DNA of 64,000 nucleotides, taken from contig NZ_JARGNB010000002.1 in the NCBI RefSeq assembly GCF_030167915.1, forward strand, positions 372,001 to 436,000. The letters are read 5' to 3'. The notes under the pieces are model-generated. The model made no database searches, had not been told where the DNA came from, and worked only from the letters and a program-made list of their open reading frames with translations. Every line of letters begins with the position of its first letter. Positions within the stretch are counted from its first letter, which is position 1. Positions 25,930-33,110 of the stretch are shown here, in pieces. A program made the position numbers and the translations under genes. This DNA comes from Aquabacterium humicola. Lineage in GTDB: Bacteria; Pseudomonadota; Gammaproteobacteria; Burkholderiales; Burkholderiaceae_C.

Positions 25930-25943
25930 GCAAACCGCGTGCC
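25930..25943 (-). promoter_or_regulatory. Sigma-54 type promoter for the gene at 25878
   Basis: Minus strand GGCACGCGGTTTGCC, GG-N10-GC, 51 bases before the start. Confidence 0.7.
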
Positions 25944-25951
25944 GGTCACGC

Positions 25952-25965
25952 GGCATGGCGCTTGC
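25952..25965 (+). promoter_or_regulatory. Sigma-54 type promoter for ku
   Basis: GGCATGGCGCTTGCC, GG-N10-GC, 40 bases before ATG 26006; identical to the L,D-transpeptidase element. Confidence 0.75.
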
Positions 25966-26005
25966 CGATCGGCGGCATCGATCCTTGTCGAGACGGGAGA
26001 ACGGC

Positions 26006-26953
26006 ATGCCGCGTGCGATCTGGAAAGGCGCGATCAGCTTCGGCCTGGTGCACGTGCCGGTGGCGATGTATCCGGCCTCGAGCGAATCGGGCATCGACTT
26101 CGACTGGCTCGACAAGCGCAACCTCGACCCGGTGGGCTACAAGCGCGTCAACAAGCGCACCGGCCGCGAGATCGACAAGGAACAGATCGTGCGCGGCGTG
26201 AAGCTCGCGGGCAGCGACGACTACGTGCTGCTATCCGACGAGGAGATTGCCGAGGCCTACCCGAAGACGATGCAGACCATCGCCATCGAGCATTTCGTGC
26301 AGGCGGGCGAGGTGCCGTTCGTGCACCTGGAGAAGCCGTGCTACCTGGAGCCGTCGGGCCGGGGCGCCGACAAGGTCTATGCGCTGCTGCGCGAGGCGAT
26401 GCAGCAGGAGCAGGTGATCGGCATCGCGCGGGTCGTGATGCATCTGAAGGAACACCTCGCCGCGCTGGTGCCGGCGGGGCCTGCGCTGATGTTGAACACC
26501 CTGCGCTGGTCGGAGGAGATCCGCACCTGGGAGGAACTGTCGCTGCCGCCCGAAGGACGCGGCAGCGCGAAGCTCAAGGCAGCGGAGCTGGAGATGGCCT
26601 CGAAGCTGGTGCGCGAGATGGTCTCGCCGTTCCAGGTCGACCGCTACCACGACCGCTTCGCCGAGCAGATCCGTGCCCTGGTGAAGGAACGCAGCGAGGC
26701 GGGCAAGACGCATCGCATCGAGGCGCGCGAGCCGGCGCCGGAGACCAGCGCGACGGTCATCGACCTGGCGGACCTGCTCAAGCGCAGCCTGGGCGAGCGC
26801 AAGGCGCCGGCGAAGTCGTCGTCAGCGGCCGGCGAGCGGCCGGCAAAGGCCTCGGCCAGGCGCGCCGAGAAGGCACATTCGCCGGCCGAGCCGCGCGGCG
26901 AGAAGGCGGCTGCGAAGGCCGCCCGCCGCGCCCGGGCGCCGCGCCGCGCCTGA
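26006..26953 (+). CDS. ku: Non-homologous end-joining protein Ku
   Basis: 315 residues. The bacterial Ku core covers residues 1-260 (RAIWKGAISFGLVHVPVAMYPA, FDWLDKRNLDPVGYKRVNK, YVLLSDEEI, HLEKPCYLEP, SPFQVDRYHDRFAEQIRALV). A Lys/Ala/Arg-rich tail (about 60 residues) ends the protein; such tails bind DNA. Ku binds double-strand ends as a homodimer and recruits LigD. The ligD operon lies 2.7 kb away on the opposite strand and shares the same promoter type. Confidence 0.96.
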   Translation: MPRAIWKGAISFGLVHVPVAMYPASSESGIDFDWLDKRNLDPVGYKRVNKRTGREIDKEQIVRGVKLAGSDDYVLLSDEEIAEAYPKTMQTIAIEHFVQAGEVPFVHLEKPCYLEPSGRGADKVYALLREAMQQEQVIGIARVVMHLKEHLAALVPAGPALMLNTLRWSEEIRTWEELSLPPEGRGSAKLKAAELEMASKLVREMVSPFQVDRYHDRFAEQIRALVKERSEAGKTHRIEAREPAPETSATVIDLADLLKRSLGERKAPAKSSSAAGERPAKASARRAEKAHSPAEPRGEKAAAKAARRARAPRRA

Positions 26954-26963
26954 CCGCGCCGAC

Positions 26964-27356
26964 TCAGTGCTTCGCCGCGGCCTTCGGCCGGCGGCGCGCC
27001 TCGTCGAGCGCGGCCGCCTTCGCGGCGGCCTTCTCGGCGCGCGTGCGATGCGGCTTGGCGGACTTGCCGGCGCCGTTGCCGTCCTTGGCGGCCTTCGTCG
27101 CCTTCGGCCCGCCCTTGGCTTCGGGATGGTGCGTGCGCGCGAGGCGCTCGACGGCGGTGGGCCGCGGCCCGGCCGCGCGGGCCTCGCGTTGCGCGCGCTC
27201 CTGCTTCAGCTGTGCGCGTTCGGCCAGCAGCGCGTCCTCCTCGGCCGAGGGGGCGTCGCCCGCGCCCTGGGCCTCGAGGCGCTTCTCGCGCGCCCGGTGC
27301 AGTTGCTGTCCGTTCTGCGAGATGCGCTTGGTCAGCGAGGAAGTACGAATCGGCAT
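26964..27356 (-). CDS. Lys/Ala-rich basic hypothetical protein
   Basis: 130 residues, highly charged and probably helical and partly disordered: ISQNGQQLHRAREKRLEAQG at the start, then KQERAQREARAAG and a KAAAKAAALDEARRRPKAAAKH tail resembling histone H1-like or Ku C-terminal tails. It could bind DNA, and its place between ku and ligD suggests an accessory role (inference). AGGAGG-like sequence lies before ATG 27356. Convergent with ku, 10 bases apart. Confidence 0.6.
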   Translation of the reverse strand: MPIRTSSLTKRISQNGQQLHRAREKRLEAQGAGDAPSAEEDALLAERAQLKQERAQREARAAGPRPTAVERLARTHHPEAKGGPKATKAAKDGNGAGKSAKPHRTRAEKAAAKAAALDEARRRPKAAAKH

Positions 27357-27429
27357 GGCGTGACCTCCTGATGGGGGAACGACGACTGTATGCCGGCGCC
27401 GCCCAGGCCACCAGGGGCAGCGGTGCGGT

Positions 27430-29700
27430 TCACGCCACTTCCTCGTTCGCCGAGGCCGCCGCGTCGAAGCCCAGCCGCTTCATCGCCGCGGTCAGTCCCT
27501 GGCGGCTGGCGAAGAAGCCGGTCCACGGATCGCGGGACCAGCGCCGCACATGCTGCGCGGCGTCGGCGATGGTCCAGTGCGCGCCCGACTCCACCATGTC
27601 CAGCCGCTCCCAGGGCACCGGCATCGACACGCCCAGCCCGGGCCGCGCGCGGGCCGAGAAGGCCACCGCGGTGGTCGCGCCGAGCCCGTTGCGCAGGTAG
27701 TCGACGAAGATGCGGCCGATCCGGTTCGAGGCGCCGCTGGTGGCGACGAAGCGCTCCGGGAAGCCGCGCGCCAGGTGGCGCACCAGCAGGCGCGAGAAGC
27801 CGCGCACCACGTCGGCCGGCCAGCGCGCGGCGATCGGCACCACCACGTGCAGGCCCTTGCCGCCGCTGGTCTTCAGCCAGGAGCGCAGGCCCAGCTCGTC
27901 CAGCGCGTCGCGCACCAGCGCGGCGGACTCGCGCACCGTTTCCCACGCCACGCCTTCGCCGGGATCGAGGTCCAGCACCATGCGGTTGGGCAGGTCGACA
28001 CGCCGGCTCGCGGCATTCCAGCCGTGGAACTCGACCACGTTCATCTGCGCCGCGCCGACCAGCGCCTCGACGCTGGTGATCTCGATCAGCGGCTCGTGGC
28101 CGGGCCACAGCACCGGGTCCAGCACACGCAGCCCCGGGATGCGCAGCTGGCCGGCATGGCGCTGGAAGAAGGTTTCGCCGTCGACGCCGCCGGGCGCGCG
28201 CAGCAGCGCGACGGGCCGGCCGCGCAGGTGCGGCAGCAGGTGCTCGGCGATCGCCTCGTAGTAGCGCACCAGGTCGAGCTTGCGGGCGCCGCTGCGGGCA
28301 TCGATCACCCGCTCGGGATGGCTGACGACGATGCCGGCGACCACCGGCGTGCCGTCGTCGCTGCGGTCGCCGCCGCGGTTGCCGCCGCCCGAGGGTGGCG
28401 CGCCGGCCGACGCCGGCGGCGGCAGCAGGGTCTCGTGCGCGGCCGCCACCGCCCTGGGGCCTTCGCCGGCGGCCGCGGCGAGCGCCGGCCCAGGTTCCCC
28501 GAGCGTCGCCTCGCGGTGCACCTGGCGCGGCGGCTTGTCGCGCCGCAGGCCCTGGAACACCGCGTGGCGCACCTGGCCTTCGGGTGTCCATTCGCTGAAG
28601 CTGACCTCGGCCACCACGCGGGGTCGCACCCAGTGCGGCCGGCCGCTGGCCGCGCCGCGGGAGTGGTGGCGGGCCTCGTCGCCTTCGAACGGCGAGTGGC
28701 CGGTCTGCAGGGCCGCCAGGCGGCGCCGCAGCTCGATCGCGGTTGTCACGTCGAAGCCGGTGCCGACACGGCCGGCGCTGAGCAGCCGGCCGTTGTGGTC
28801 GTAGTGGCCCAGCAGCAGGCTGCCGACCGCCTGCGCGGAATCGGCGCGGTCGGTGAAGCCGCCGATGACGAATTCCTGCCGCAGCTGGCACTTCAGCTTC
28901 AGCCAGCTGTCGCTGCGCCGGCTGACGTAGGGCGCGTCCTGGCGCTTGGCGACCACGCCTTCGAGCCGGTCGGCGCAGGCGCGGCGCAAGGCCGACGCGA
29001 GGTCGCCGCCCAGGTCGGCGCTGAAGCGCACGCGGGCGGCGGGGCCGTCGCCCTCGGCCCGATCGCCGAACAGCCGTTGCAGGCGCGCGCGGCGCTCGCG
29101 CAGCGGCAGCTCGCGCAGGTCCCGCCCGTCGAGGAAGGGGGCGTCGAAGAGCCAGAAGACCACCGCATCGCTGCGCTGGCCTGCGGCGTGGTCGCCTGTG
29201 CGATCGCCGGTCAAGCCCGGCACCTCGCCGGTCGCGCCGTCGAGCGCGTTCTGCAGCCGGTTGAAGTCGGCGCGGCCATCGTCACCGGGCACGACGATCT
29301 CGCCGTCGAGCCAGCTGTTCGGCGGGGCGATCGCGCCGACCGCCTGCGCCAGTCGCCCCAGGCGCGCCGTCCAGTCCTGGCCGTTGCGGGTGAACAGGCG
29401 CACCGCGCCGCTCGCCTCGACGCGGGCGAGCAGCCGGTAGCCGTCGAACTTGATTTCCGCGCGCCAGTCGCCGCCGACCGGCAGCCGCGTGCTCGCCAGC
29501 GCGAGCTGCGGCGCCAGCCGCTCGGGCAGGCGGGGGCCGTCGCGGCGACGGCGCGCCTGGCGCAGGGCCTCGAGCTCGTCGTCGTCGGAGCTCTGCGGCG
29601 GCAGAGGCTGCGGCACGATGCGCGGCAGCGGATCGCCTTTGGCGAGGGCGCCGGCGCCCTGTTCGCTCAGCGAGGTCTGGGAAGTCGGGTAGGCGGACAC
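27430..29700 (-). CDS. ligD: Multifunctional DNA ligase D (ligase + polymerase)
   Basis: 756 residues, GTG start. After a 60-residue disordered leader comes the ATP-dependent ligase domain with the adenylation motif EIKFDGYR near residue 85, WLDGEIV and WLKLKC, then an OB fold (GYDHNGRL-type segment to VRHAVFQGLR, to about 390). The primase-polymerase domain begins near residue 460 with LDLDPGEG (catalytic Asp pair) and SGGKGLHVVVPI. The 3'-phosphoesterase domain usual at the N-terminus in Pseudomonas is absent. It seals and fills double-strand breaks with Ku. It starts 6 bases after the stop of the 29707-30216 gene. Confidence 0.95.
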   Translation of the reverse strand: MSAYPTSQTSLSEQGAGALAKGDPLPRIVPQPLPPQSSDDDELEALRQARRRRDGPRLPERLAPQLALASTRLPVGGDWRAEIKFDGYRLLARVEASGAVRLFTRNGQDWTARLGRLAQAVGAIAPPNSWLDGEIVVPGDDGRADFNRLQNALDGATGEVPGLTGDRTGDHAAGQRSDAVVFWLFDAPFLDGRDLRELPLRERRARLQRLFGDRAEGDGPAARVRFSADLGGDLASALRRACADRLEGVVAKRQDAPYVSRRSDSWLKLKCQLRQEFVIGGFTDRADSAQAVGSLLLGHYDHNGRLLSAGRVGTGFDVTTAIELRRRLAALQTGHSPFEGDEARHHSRGAASGRPHWVRPRVVAEVSFSEWTPEGQVRHAVFQGLRRDKPPRQVHREATLGEPGPALAAAAGEGPRAVAAAHETLLPPPASAGAPPSGGGNRGGDRSDDGTPVVAGIVVSHPERVIDARSGARKLDLVRYYEAIAEHLLPHLRGRPVALLRAPGGVDGETFFQRHAGQLRIPGLRVLDPVLWPGHEPLIEITSVEALVGAAQMNVVEFHGWNAASRRVDLPNRMVLDLDPGEGVAWETVRESAALVRDALDELGLRSWLKTSGGKGLHVVVPIAARWPADVVRGFSRLLVRHLARGFPERFVATSGASNRIGRIFVDYLRNGLGATTAVAFSARARPGLGVSMPVPWERLDMVESGAHWTIADAAQHVRRWSRDPWTGFFASRQGLTAAMKRLGFDAAASANEEVA

Positions 29701-29706
29701 CGTGGT

Positions 29707-30216
29707 TCAGCGCCGGGCGTGCGCGGCTTCGTCGCGGACCATGCGCTCCTCCTCGGTGCCGGAGGGGCTCTGCGCGTCGAGCCCGCGGTCGGGCGACTCG
29801 GCCACCTGCGGCTGCGGCTGCGCCGGCTCGATCAGTTCCTCGATGATGAAGCGGCCGTAGTGCTGGGCGCGCTCGGCCCGCCAGGGCCGCGCGGCGTCGG
29901 CGATGCGCTGCGCCTGCTCGTCCGTCGGTGCCGCAACCACCAGGAAGTGGCGCCCCTTCTCGGCGGCGGCGCGGTGCGCCTTGCTCAGGTTGATCTCCTG
30001 GCCGATCGCCGAGACGCCGCTCGCGGCCTGCATCTCCTTGTCGATCTGCTCGATCATCTGTCGCGGCGTGTACATCGCCATGTCGGCCAGCGCCACGCCC
30101 AGCCGCTCGATCGATTCGGCGGCGGCCTCGAGATCGCGCAGATTGGCGAACTGGATCAGCACATGTCCAACCGGTTTGAAGACGCCGAAACTGGTCGGAG
30201 GGGACTGCTTGTCCAT
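29707..30216 (-). CDS. Hypothetical protein, first gene of the ligD operon
   Basis: 169 residues. FGVFKPVGHVLIQFANLRDLEAAAESIERLGV, YTPRQMIEQIDKEMQAASGVSAIGQEINL and HFLVVAAPTDEQAQRIAD resemble an uncharacterised Burkholderiales family with a ferredoxin-like alternation of strands and helices. It is a soluble protein. AGGA precedes ATG 30216. Being directly upstream of ligD, with a 6-base gap and a shared sigma-54 type promoter, it may act in the same stress response. Confidence 0.7.
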   Translation of the reverse strand: MDKQSPPTSFGVFKPVGHVLIQFANLRDLEAAAESIERLGVALADMAMYTPRQMIEQIDKEMQAASGVSAIGQEINLSKAHRAAAEKGRHFLVVAAPTDEQAQRIADAARPWRAERAQHYGRFIIEELIEPAQPQPQVAESPDRGLDAQSPSGTEEERMVRDEAAHARR

Positions 30217-30258
30217 GGTGGTGATGTCCTGCGGTGAGGCGATGTTCCACGGCGTCTG

Positions 30259-30272
30259 GCAAGGGGCGTGCC
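30259..30272 (-). promoter_or_regulatory. Sigma-54 type promoter for the ligD operon
   Basis: Minus strand GGCACGCCCCTTGCC, GG-N10-GC, 42 bases before ATG 30216. Confidence 0.75.
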
Positions 30273-30308
30273 CGCCGCGCCGAAGGGCCGGCCGCGGCAC
30301 GCGGCGCG

Positions 30309-30322
30309 GGAACGTCGCTTGC
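30309..30322 (+). promoter_or_regulatory. Sigma-54 type promoter for the DJ-1/PfpI gene
   Basis: GGAACGTCGCTTGCC, GG-N10-GC, 44 bases before ATG 30367. Confidence 0.7.
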
Positions 30323-30366
30323 CGCCGCCGCGCATCGCTTACACCGCTCGACGAAGGCTGGCCGCC

Positions 30367-30993
30367 ATGCTGCGTTTCGTGCACCTCTACGTCTTTCCCG
30401 GCTATGCGGACTGGGAACCCGCCCACGCGATCGCCGGCATCCATTCGCCGGACTGGCAACGCGAGCCCGGCCGCTACCAGGTGCGCACCGTCGCCGCCGG
30501 CGGTGGCCTGGTGCAATCGATGGGCGGGGTGTCGGTGCTGCCGGACCTCGCGCTGTCGCAGCTGAAGGACGCGGACAGCGCGCTGCTGATCCTGCCGGGC
30601 GGCCCGAACTGGGAAGACGCCGACGGCCATGTCGAGGCGCTGGATCGCGCCGGCGAGTTCATCGAGCGCGGCATCCCGGTCGCGGCGATCTGCGGTGCCA
30701 CGGCCGGCCTCGCGCGGCGCGGCTGGCTGGACCGCCGCCCGCACACGAGCAATGCGGCGTCGTACCTCGCCGGCACCGGCTATGCGGGGGCCGACGCCTA
30801 CCGCGACGAGGCGGTGGTCAACGACCGCGGTCTGATCACCGCGGCTGGCACGGCGTCCGTCGACTTCGCGCGGGAGATCTTTCTGCAGCTCGGGTTGTAC
30901 GAGGACGAGGTGCTGCAGGCCTGGACCCAGCTGCACAAGACCGGCAAGTCCGAGTACTTCGCCCGTTTGCAGCGCGCGGCGGCGGCGGCCTGA
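30367..30993 (+). CDS. DJ-1/PfpI family protein
   Basis: 208 residues. VHLYVFPGYADWEPAHAIAGI is the opening strand with the conserved Glu, LLILPGG precedes the elbow, and AAICGATAGLARRGWLD contains the nucleophilic Cys. The family covers glyoxalases, chaperones and stress proteins; this subgroup is close to YdeA/type 1 glutamine amidotransferase-like proteins. It is divergent from the ligD operon. Confidence 0.85.
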   Translation: MLRFVHLYVFPGYADWEPAHAIAGIHSPDWQREPGRYQVRTVAAGGGLVQSMGGVSVLPDLALSQLKDADSALLILPGGPNWEDADGHVEALDRAGEFIERGIPVAAICGATAGLARRGWLDRRPHTSNAASYLAGTGYAGADAYRDEAVVNDRGLITAAGTASVDFAREIFLQLGLYEDEVLQAWTQLHKTGKSEYFARLQRAAAAA

Positions 30994-30994
30994 A

Positions 30995-31225
30995 TCAGCC
31001 GCGAGGCACGTTCGGGGTGCCTCCGCGCGGCCGCCGCAGCCCCGCGCGCTCGTCCGGGTCATCCCGCTCGTAGTCGTCCCGTGGCCGCTCATCCGGCATG
31101 TCATGCACCACCTCCCCGGTGAGCGGCGGCGGGGGCTTGGGCGATGGCGCGGGGGCGCCCGCAGGACGTTCGGACGAAGACGGCGAAGAGGGAGCAGTGG
31201 GCGTCGTGGGAGAAGTGGGCTTCAT
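30995..31225 (-). CDS. Small Pro/Asp/Arg-rich hypothetical protein
   Basis: 76 residues, disordered: Thr/Pro/Ser-rich first half and Asp/Arg-rich second half (DERPRDDYERDDPDERAG). It is preceded by a perfect AGGAGGTGA ribosome site five bases before ATG 31225. An in-frame upstream ATG at 31348 would add 41 residues but has no such site. It ends one base from the convergent DJ-1 gene. Confidence 0.55.
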   Translation of the reverse strand: MKPTSPTTPTAPSSPSSSERPAGAPAPSPKPPPPLTGEVVHDMPDERPRDDYERDDPDERAGLRRPRGGTPNVPRG

Positions 31226-31359
31226 CGCATCACCTCCTGGGGTCGATGAGCATGCCGACACGCCGACCTGGATCAGCGCGCCGGCGGTGACCGGCGTGTC
31301 GCCGATGCGCAAGTGCTCGCATTCGGCCCTTTGCAGCAGCGACTCCATCCCGCGTCGCA

Positions 31360-31373
31360 GCAAGCCCGGTGCC
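31360..31373 (-). promoter_or_regulatory. Sigma-54 type promoter for the gene at 31225
   Basis: Minus strand GGCACCGGGCTTGCT, GG-N10-GC, 134 bases before ATG 31225, the longest leader in the set. Confidence 0.55.
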
Positions 31374-31417
31374 CGCTTCCCCCGGCGCAGGGTGGCACGG
31401 TGGGCGCGGCGGCGGCG

Positions 31418-31431
31418 GGCACCGCACTTGC
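31418..31431 (+). promoter_or_regulatory. Sigma-54 type promoter for the Gln-rich gene
   Basis: GGCACCGCACTTGCC, GG-N10-GC, 56 bases before ATG 31488. Confidence 0.7.
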
Positions 31432-31487
31432 CTCGCCGTTGGCGTCGGCAGTGGAGCCGGCTATCCACATCACTCCAGGAGATAGAG

Positions 31488-31793
31488 ATGCCTGACCAGA
31501 AGCGAGATCAACAGCAGGACCAGAACCAGCGCCAGGGCAACCAGGCGGGCCAGGGCGGCCAGAACGAGGCCGGCCAGAACCAGGGCGGGCGCCAGCAGCA
31601 GCGCGACGACGAGGACCGCGGCATGGCGCGTGACGAGGACCAGGGCCGCAACAGCCAGCAGGGCGACCAGGCCGGCCGCAAGTCCGGAAACCAGTCGGGC
31701 AACCAGGCTGGCAACCAGTCCGACAGCCAGTCGGGCAACCAGTCCGGCAAGCAAGGCGACCGCAGCGGCCAGGGGCAGCGCGGCCGCGAGTGA
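31488..31793 (+). CDS. Gln/Gly/Asn/Asp-rich disordered protein
   Basis: 101 residues with almost no hydrophobic amino acids. Tandem variants of SGNQ and AGNQ occupy residues 64-90; the N-terminus is Gln/Arg/Asp-rich (KRDQQQDQNQRQGNQ). It fits the description of a bacterial hydrophilin by composition only. AGGAG precedes the start. There is no membrane segment or signal. Confidence 0.6.
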   Translation: MPDQKRDQQQDQNQRQGNQAGQGGQNEAGQNQGGRQQQRDDEDRGMARDEDQGRNSQQGDQAGRKSGNQSGNQAGNQSDSQSGNQSGKQGDRSGQGQRGRE

Positions 31794-31901
31794 AGCGGCG
31801 GGCCGATGAGGCCTTGCTAACGCGTCATTGACGCAGCCGATGCGCCGCGGCGGCCGACCGGTCGCCCGGCGCATCCTTCGATCGGCCGAAGGAGCGACGC
31901 C

Positions 31902-32417
31902 ATGAGCGATCCGCATCCCGCCGCGCAGGCGATGCTGGACCACCTGTTCGCGCTCGAGACCGCGGCGCAGCGGCGCTGCGATGCCAGCGCGGCACGGATC
32001 GACTCGGGGCCGATGAACGCGCTGCTGCTGCTGCACTCTGCCGCGCACCGCGGCAACGCGCAGCGCCTCAGCGATGCGGTGGTGCTGCTGTGCGGCACGC
32101 CACCGTCGGGCCTGACGGACACCCTGGCCTCCGATCCGGCCGGCCCGGGCTTCCCCGCCGGCGACCACGGCATCGATGCGCTGCTCGACGCCTGCATCGC
32201 CGAGGACCGGCAGGCCGCCGAGGCCTACCAGCGGGCGATCGCGCACGACGCCGCCGGCGGATGGCGCTGGCCCGAGGGCGTGCCGGTGATCCTCGAGGCC
32301 GGGCTGCGCTCGAACGAGGCGCGTTGCCGCGAGCTCATCGACGCCAAGGCGGCGGGCGAGCGACCGCGCGGCGCCGCGGCGCGCGCCGAGCCCAGCGGTG
32401 ACGCCCCGGCGCCCTAG
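31902..32417 (+). CDS. Helical hypothetical protein, perhaps distant DUF2383 relative
   Basis: 171 residues, mostly helical. The layout of a first helix, a central HGIDALLDACIAEDRQAAEAYQRAI block and a last helix (ILEAGLRSNEARCRELI) mirrors the PA2169/DUF2383 proteins at 15846 and 17038, though identity is low; this relation is inference. GAAGGAG lies upstream of ATG. It may be co-transcribed with the Gln-rich gene 108 bases upstream, as I see no separate sigma-54 element. Confidence 0.6.
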   Translation: MSDPHPAAQAMLDHLFALETAAQRRCDASAARIDSGPMNALLLLHSAAHRGNAQRLSDAVVLLCGTPPSGLTDTLASDPAGPGFPAGDHGIDALLDACIAEDRQAAEAYQRAIAHDAAGGWRWPEGVPVILEAGLRSNEARCRELIDAKAAGERPRGAAARAEPSGDAPAP

Positions 32418-32589
32418 CGGCCGGCGGCAAGTCTTGCGGCAAGCGGCGCAGGCCGCGCTCCGGCGCGGACCCCTCTGAACGCTCCCGACGCGGGAAAACG
32501 AGAACTCCCCACGCACGGTGGGTTCAGTCCGGGCGGCTGCTGCCGAAAGCAGAAGTCATGGACCCGAACAACCCGACCCGCCGCGCCCC

Positions 32590-33063
32590 GTGATCCCTCC
32601 TGTCTCGCTGGCCCCCGCGGCCCACCACATCGAGCGTGGCTCCATCCTCGTCCTGACGCTGGACCTGCGGCAGCGCATCCGCTACTGCAGCCCGGCGATC
32701 ACCCGGGCCACCGGCTTCGCCCCGCACGAACTGGTCGGCGAATCGTGGCTGCGCCTGCGTCACGCCGACATGCCGATGCGGGTGATGCGCGAGCTGTGGA
32801 CGTCGCTGGAGCACGGCGCGGCCTGGGTCGCGCCGTTCAAGCTCGCCTGCAAGGATGGCGGCCACTGCTGGGCGCGCGCGAGTTTCGCGTCGGTGGTCGA
32901 CCGGCATGGCGGCATCTCGATCGTCGCGGTGCTGACGCGGCCCGGGGCCGTGCACGTGCGCGGCGCCGAGGCGCTGTACGCCAGCATGCGCAACCGCACC
33001 ACCGCCTGGCTGGAAACGCTGGCCGCGCAACGGCTGGAACTGGGCGACGTGCTGCGCTGGTGA
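32590..33063 (+). CDS. PAS-domain protein
   Basis: 157 residues from GTG 32590 (a GTG at 32518 would add 24). A single PAS domain of the aerotaxis-receptor type: DLRQRIRYCSPAITRATGFAPHELVGESWLRLRHADMP, then FKLACKDGGHCWARASFASV. The C-terminal helix AALYASMRNRTTAWLETLAAQ may mediate pairing. There is no transmitter domain; it lies 48 bases before a hybrid kinase gene and may be a sensory partner. Confidence 0.65.
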   Translation: MIPPVSLAPAAHHIERGSILVLTLDLRQRIRYCSPAITRATGFAPHELVGESWLRLRHADMPMRVMRELWTSLEHGAAWVAPFKLACKDGGHCWARASFASVVDRHGGISIVAVLTRPGAVHVRGAEALYASMRNRTTAWLETLAAQRLELGDVLRW

Positions 33064-33110
33064 GCCGCCACTGACCTGGCCGGCGCGGCAATTGCCCTAT
33101 GCTGCGCTGA

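Noticed and set aside
31230-31468. Additional small minus-strand genes between 31225 and 31488, and an N-terminal extension from 31348
   Set aside because: The consensus AGGAGGTGA site lies directly before ATG 31225; upstream frames have no site and poor codon use.
33082-33095. GGCGCGGCAATTGCC before the PAS hybrid kinase
   Set aside because: GG-N10-GC spacing fits but the -24 half deviates and the start codon would be only a few bases from the transcription start.
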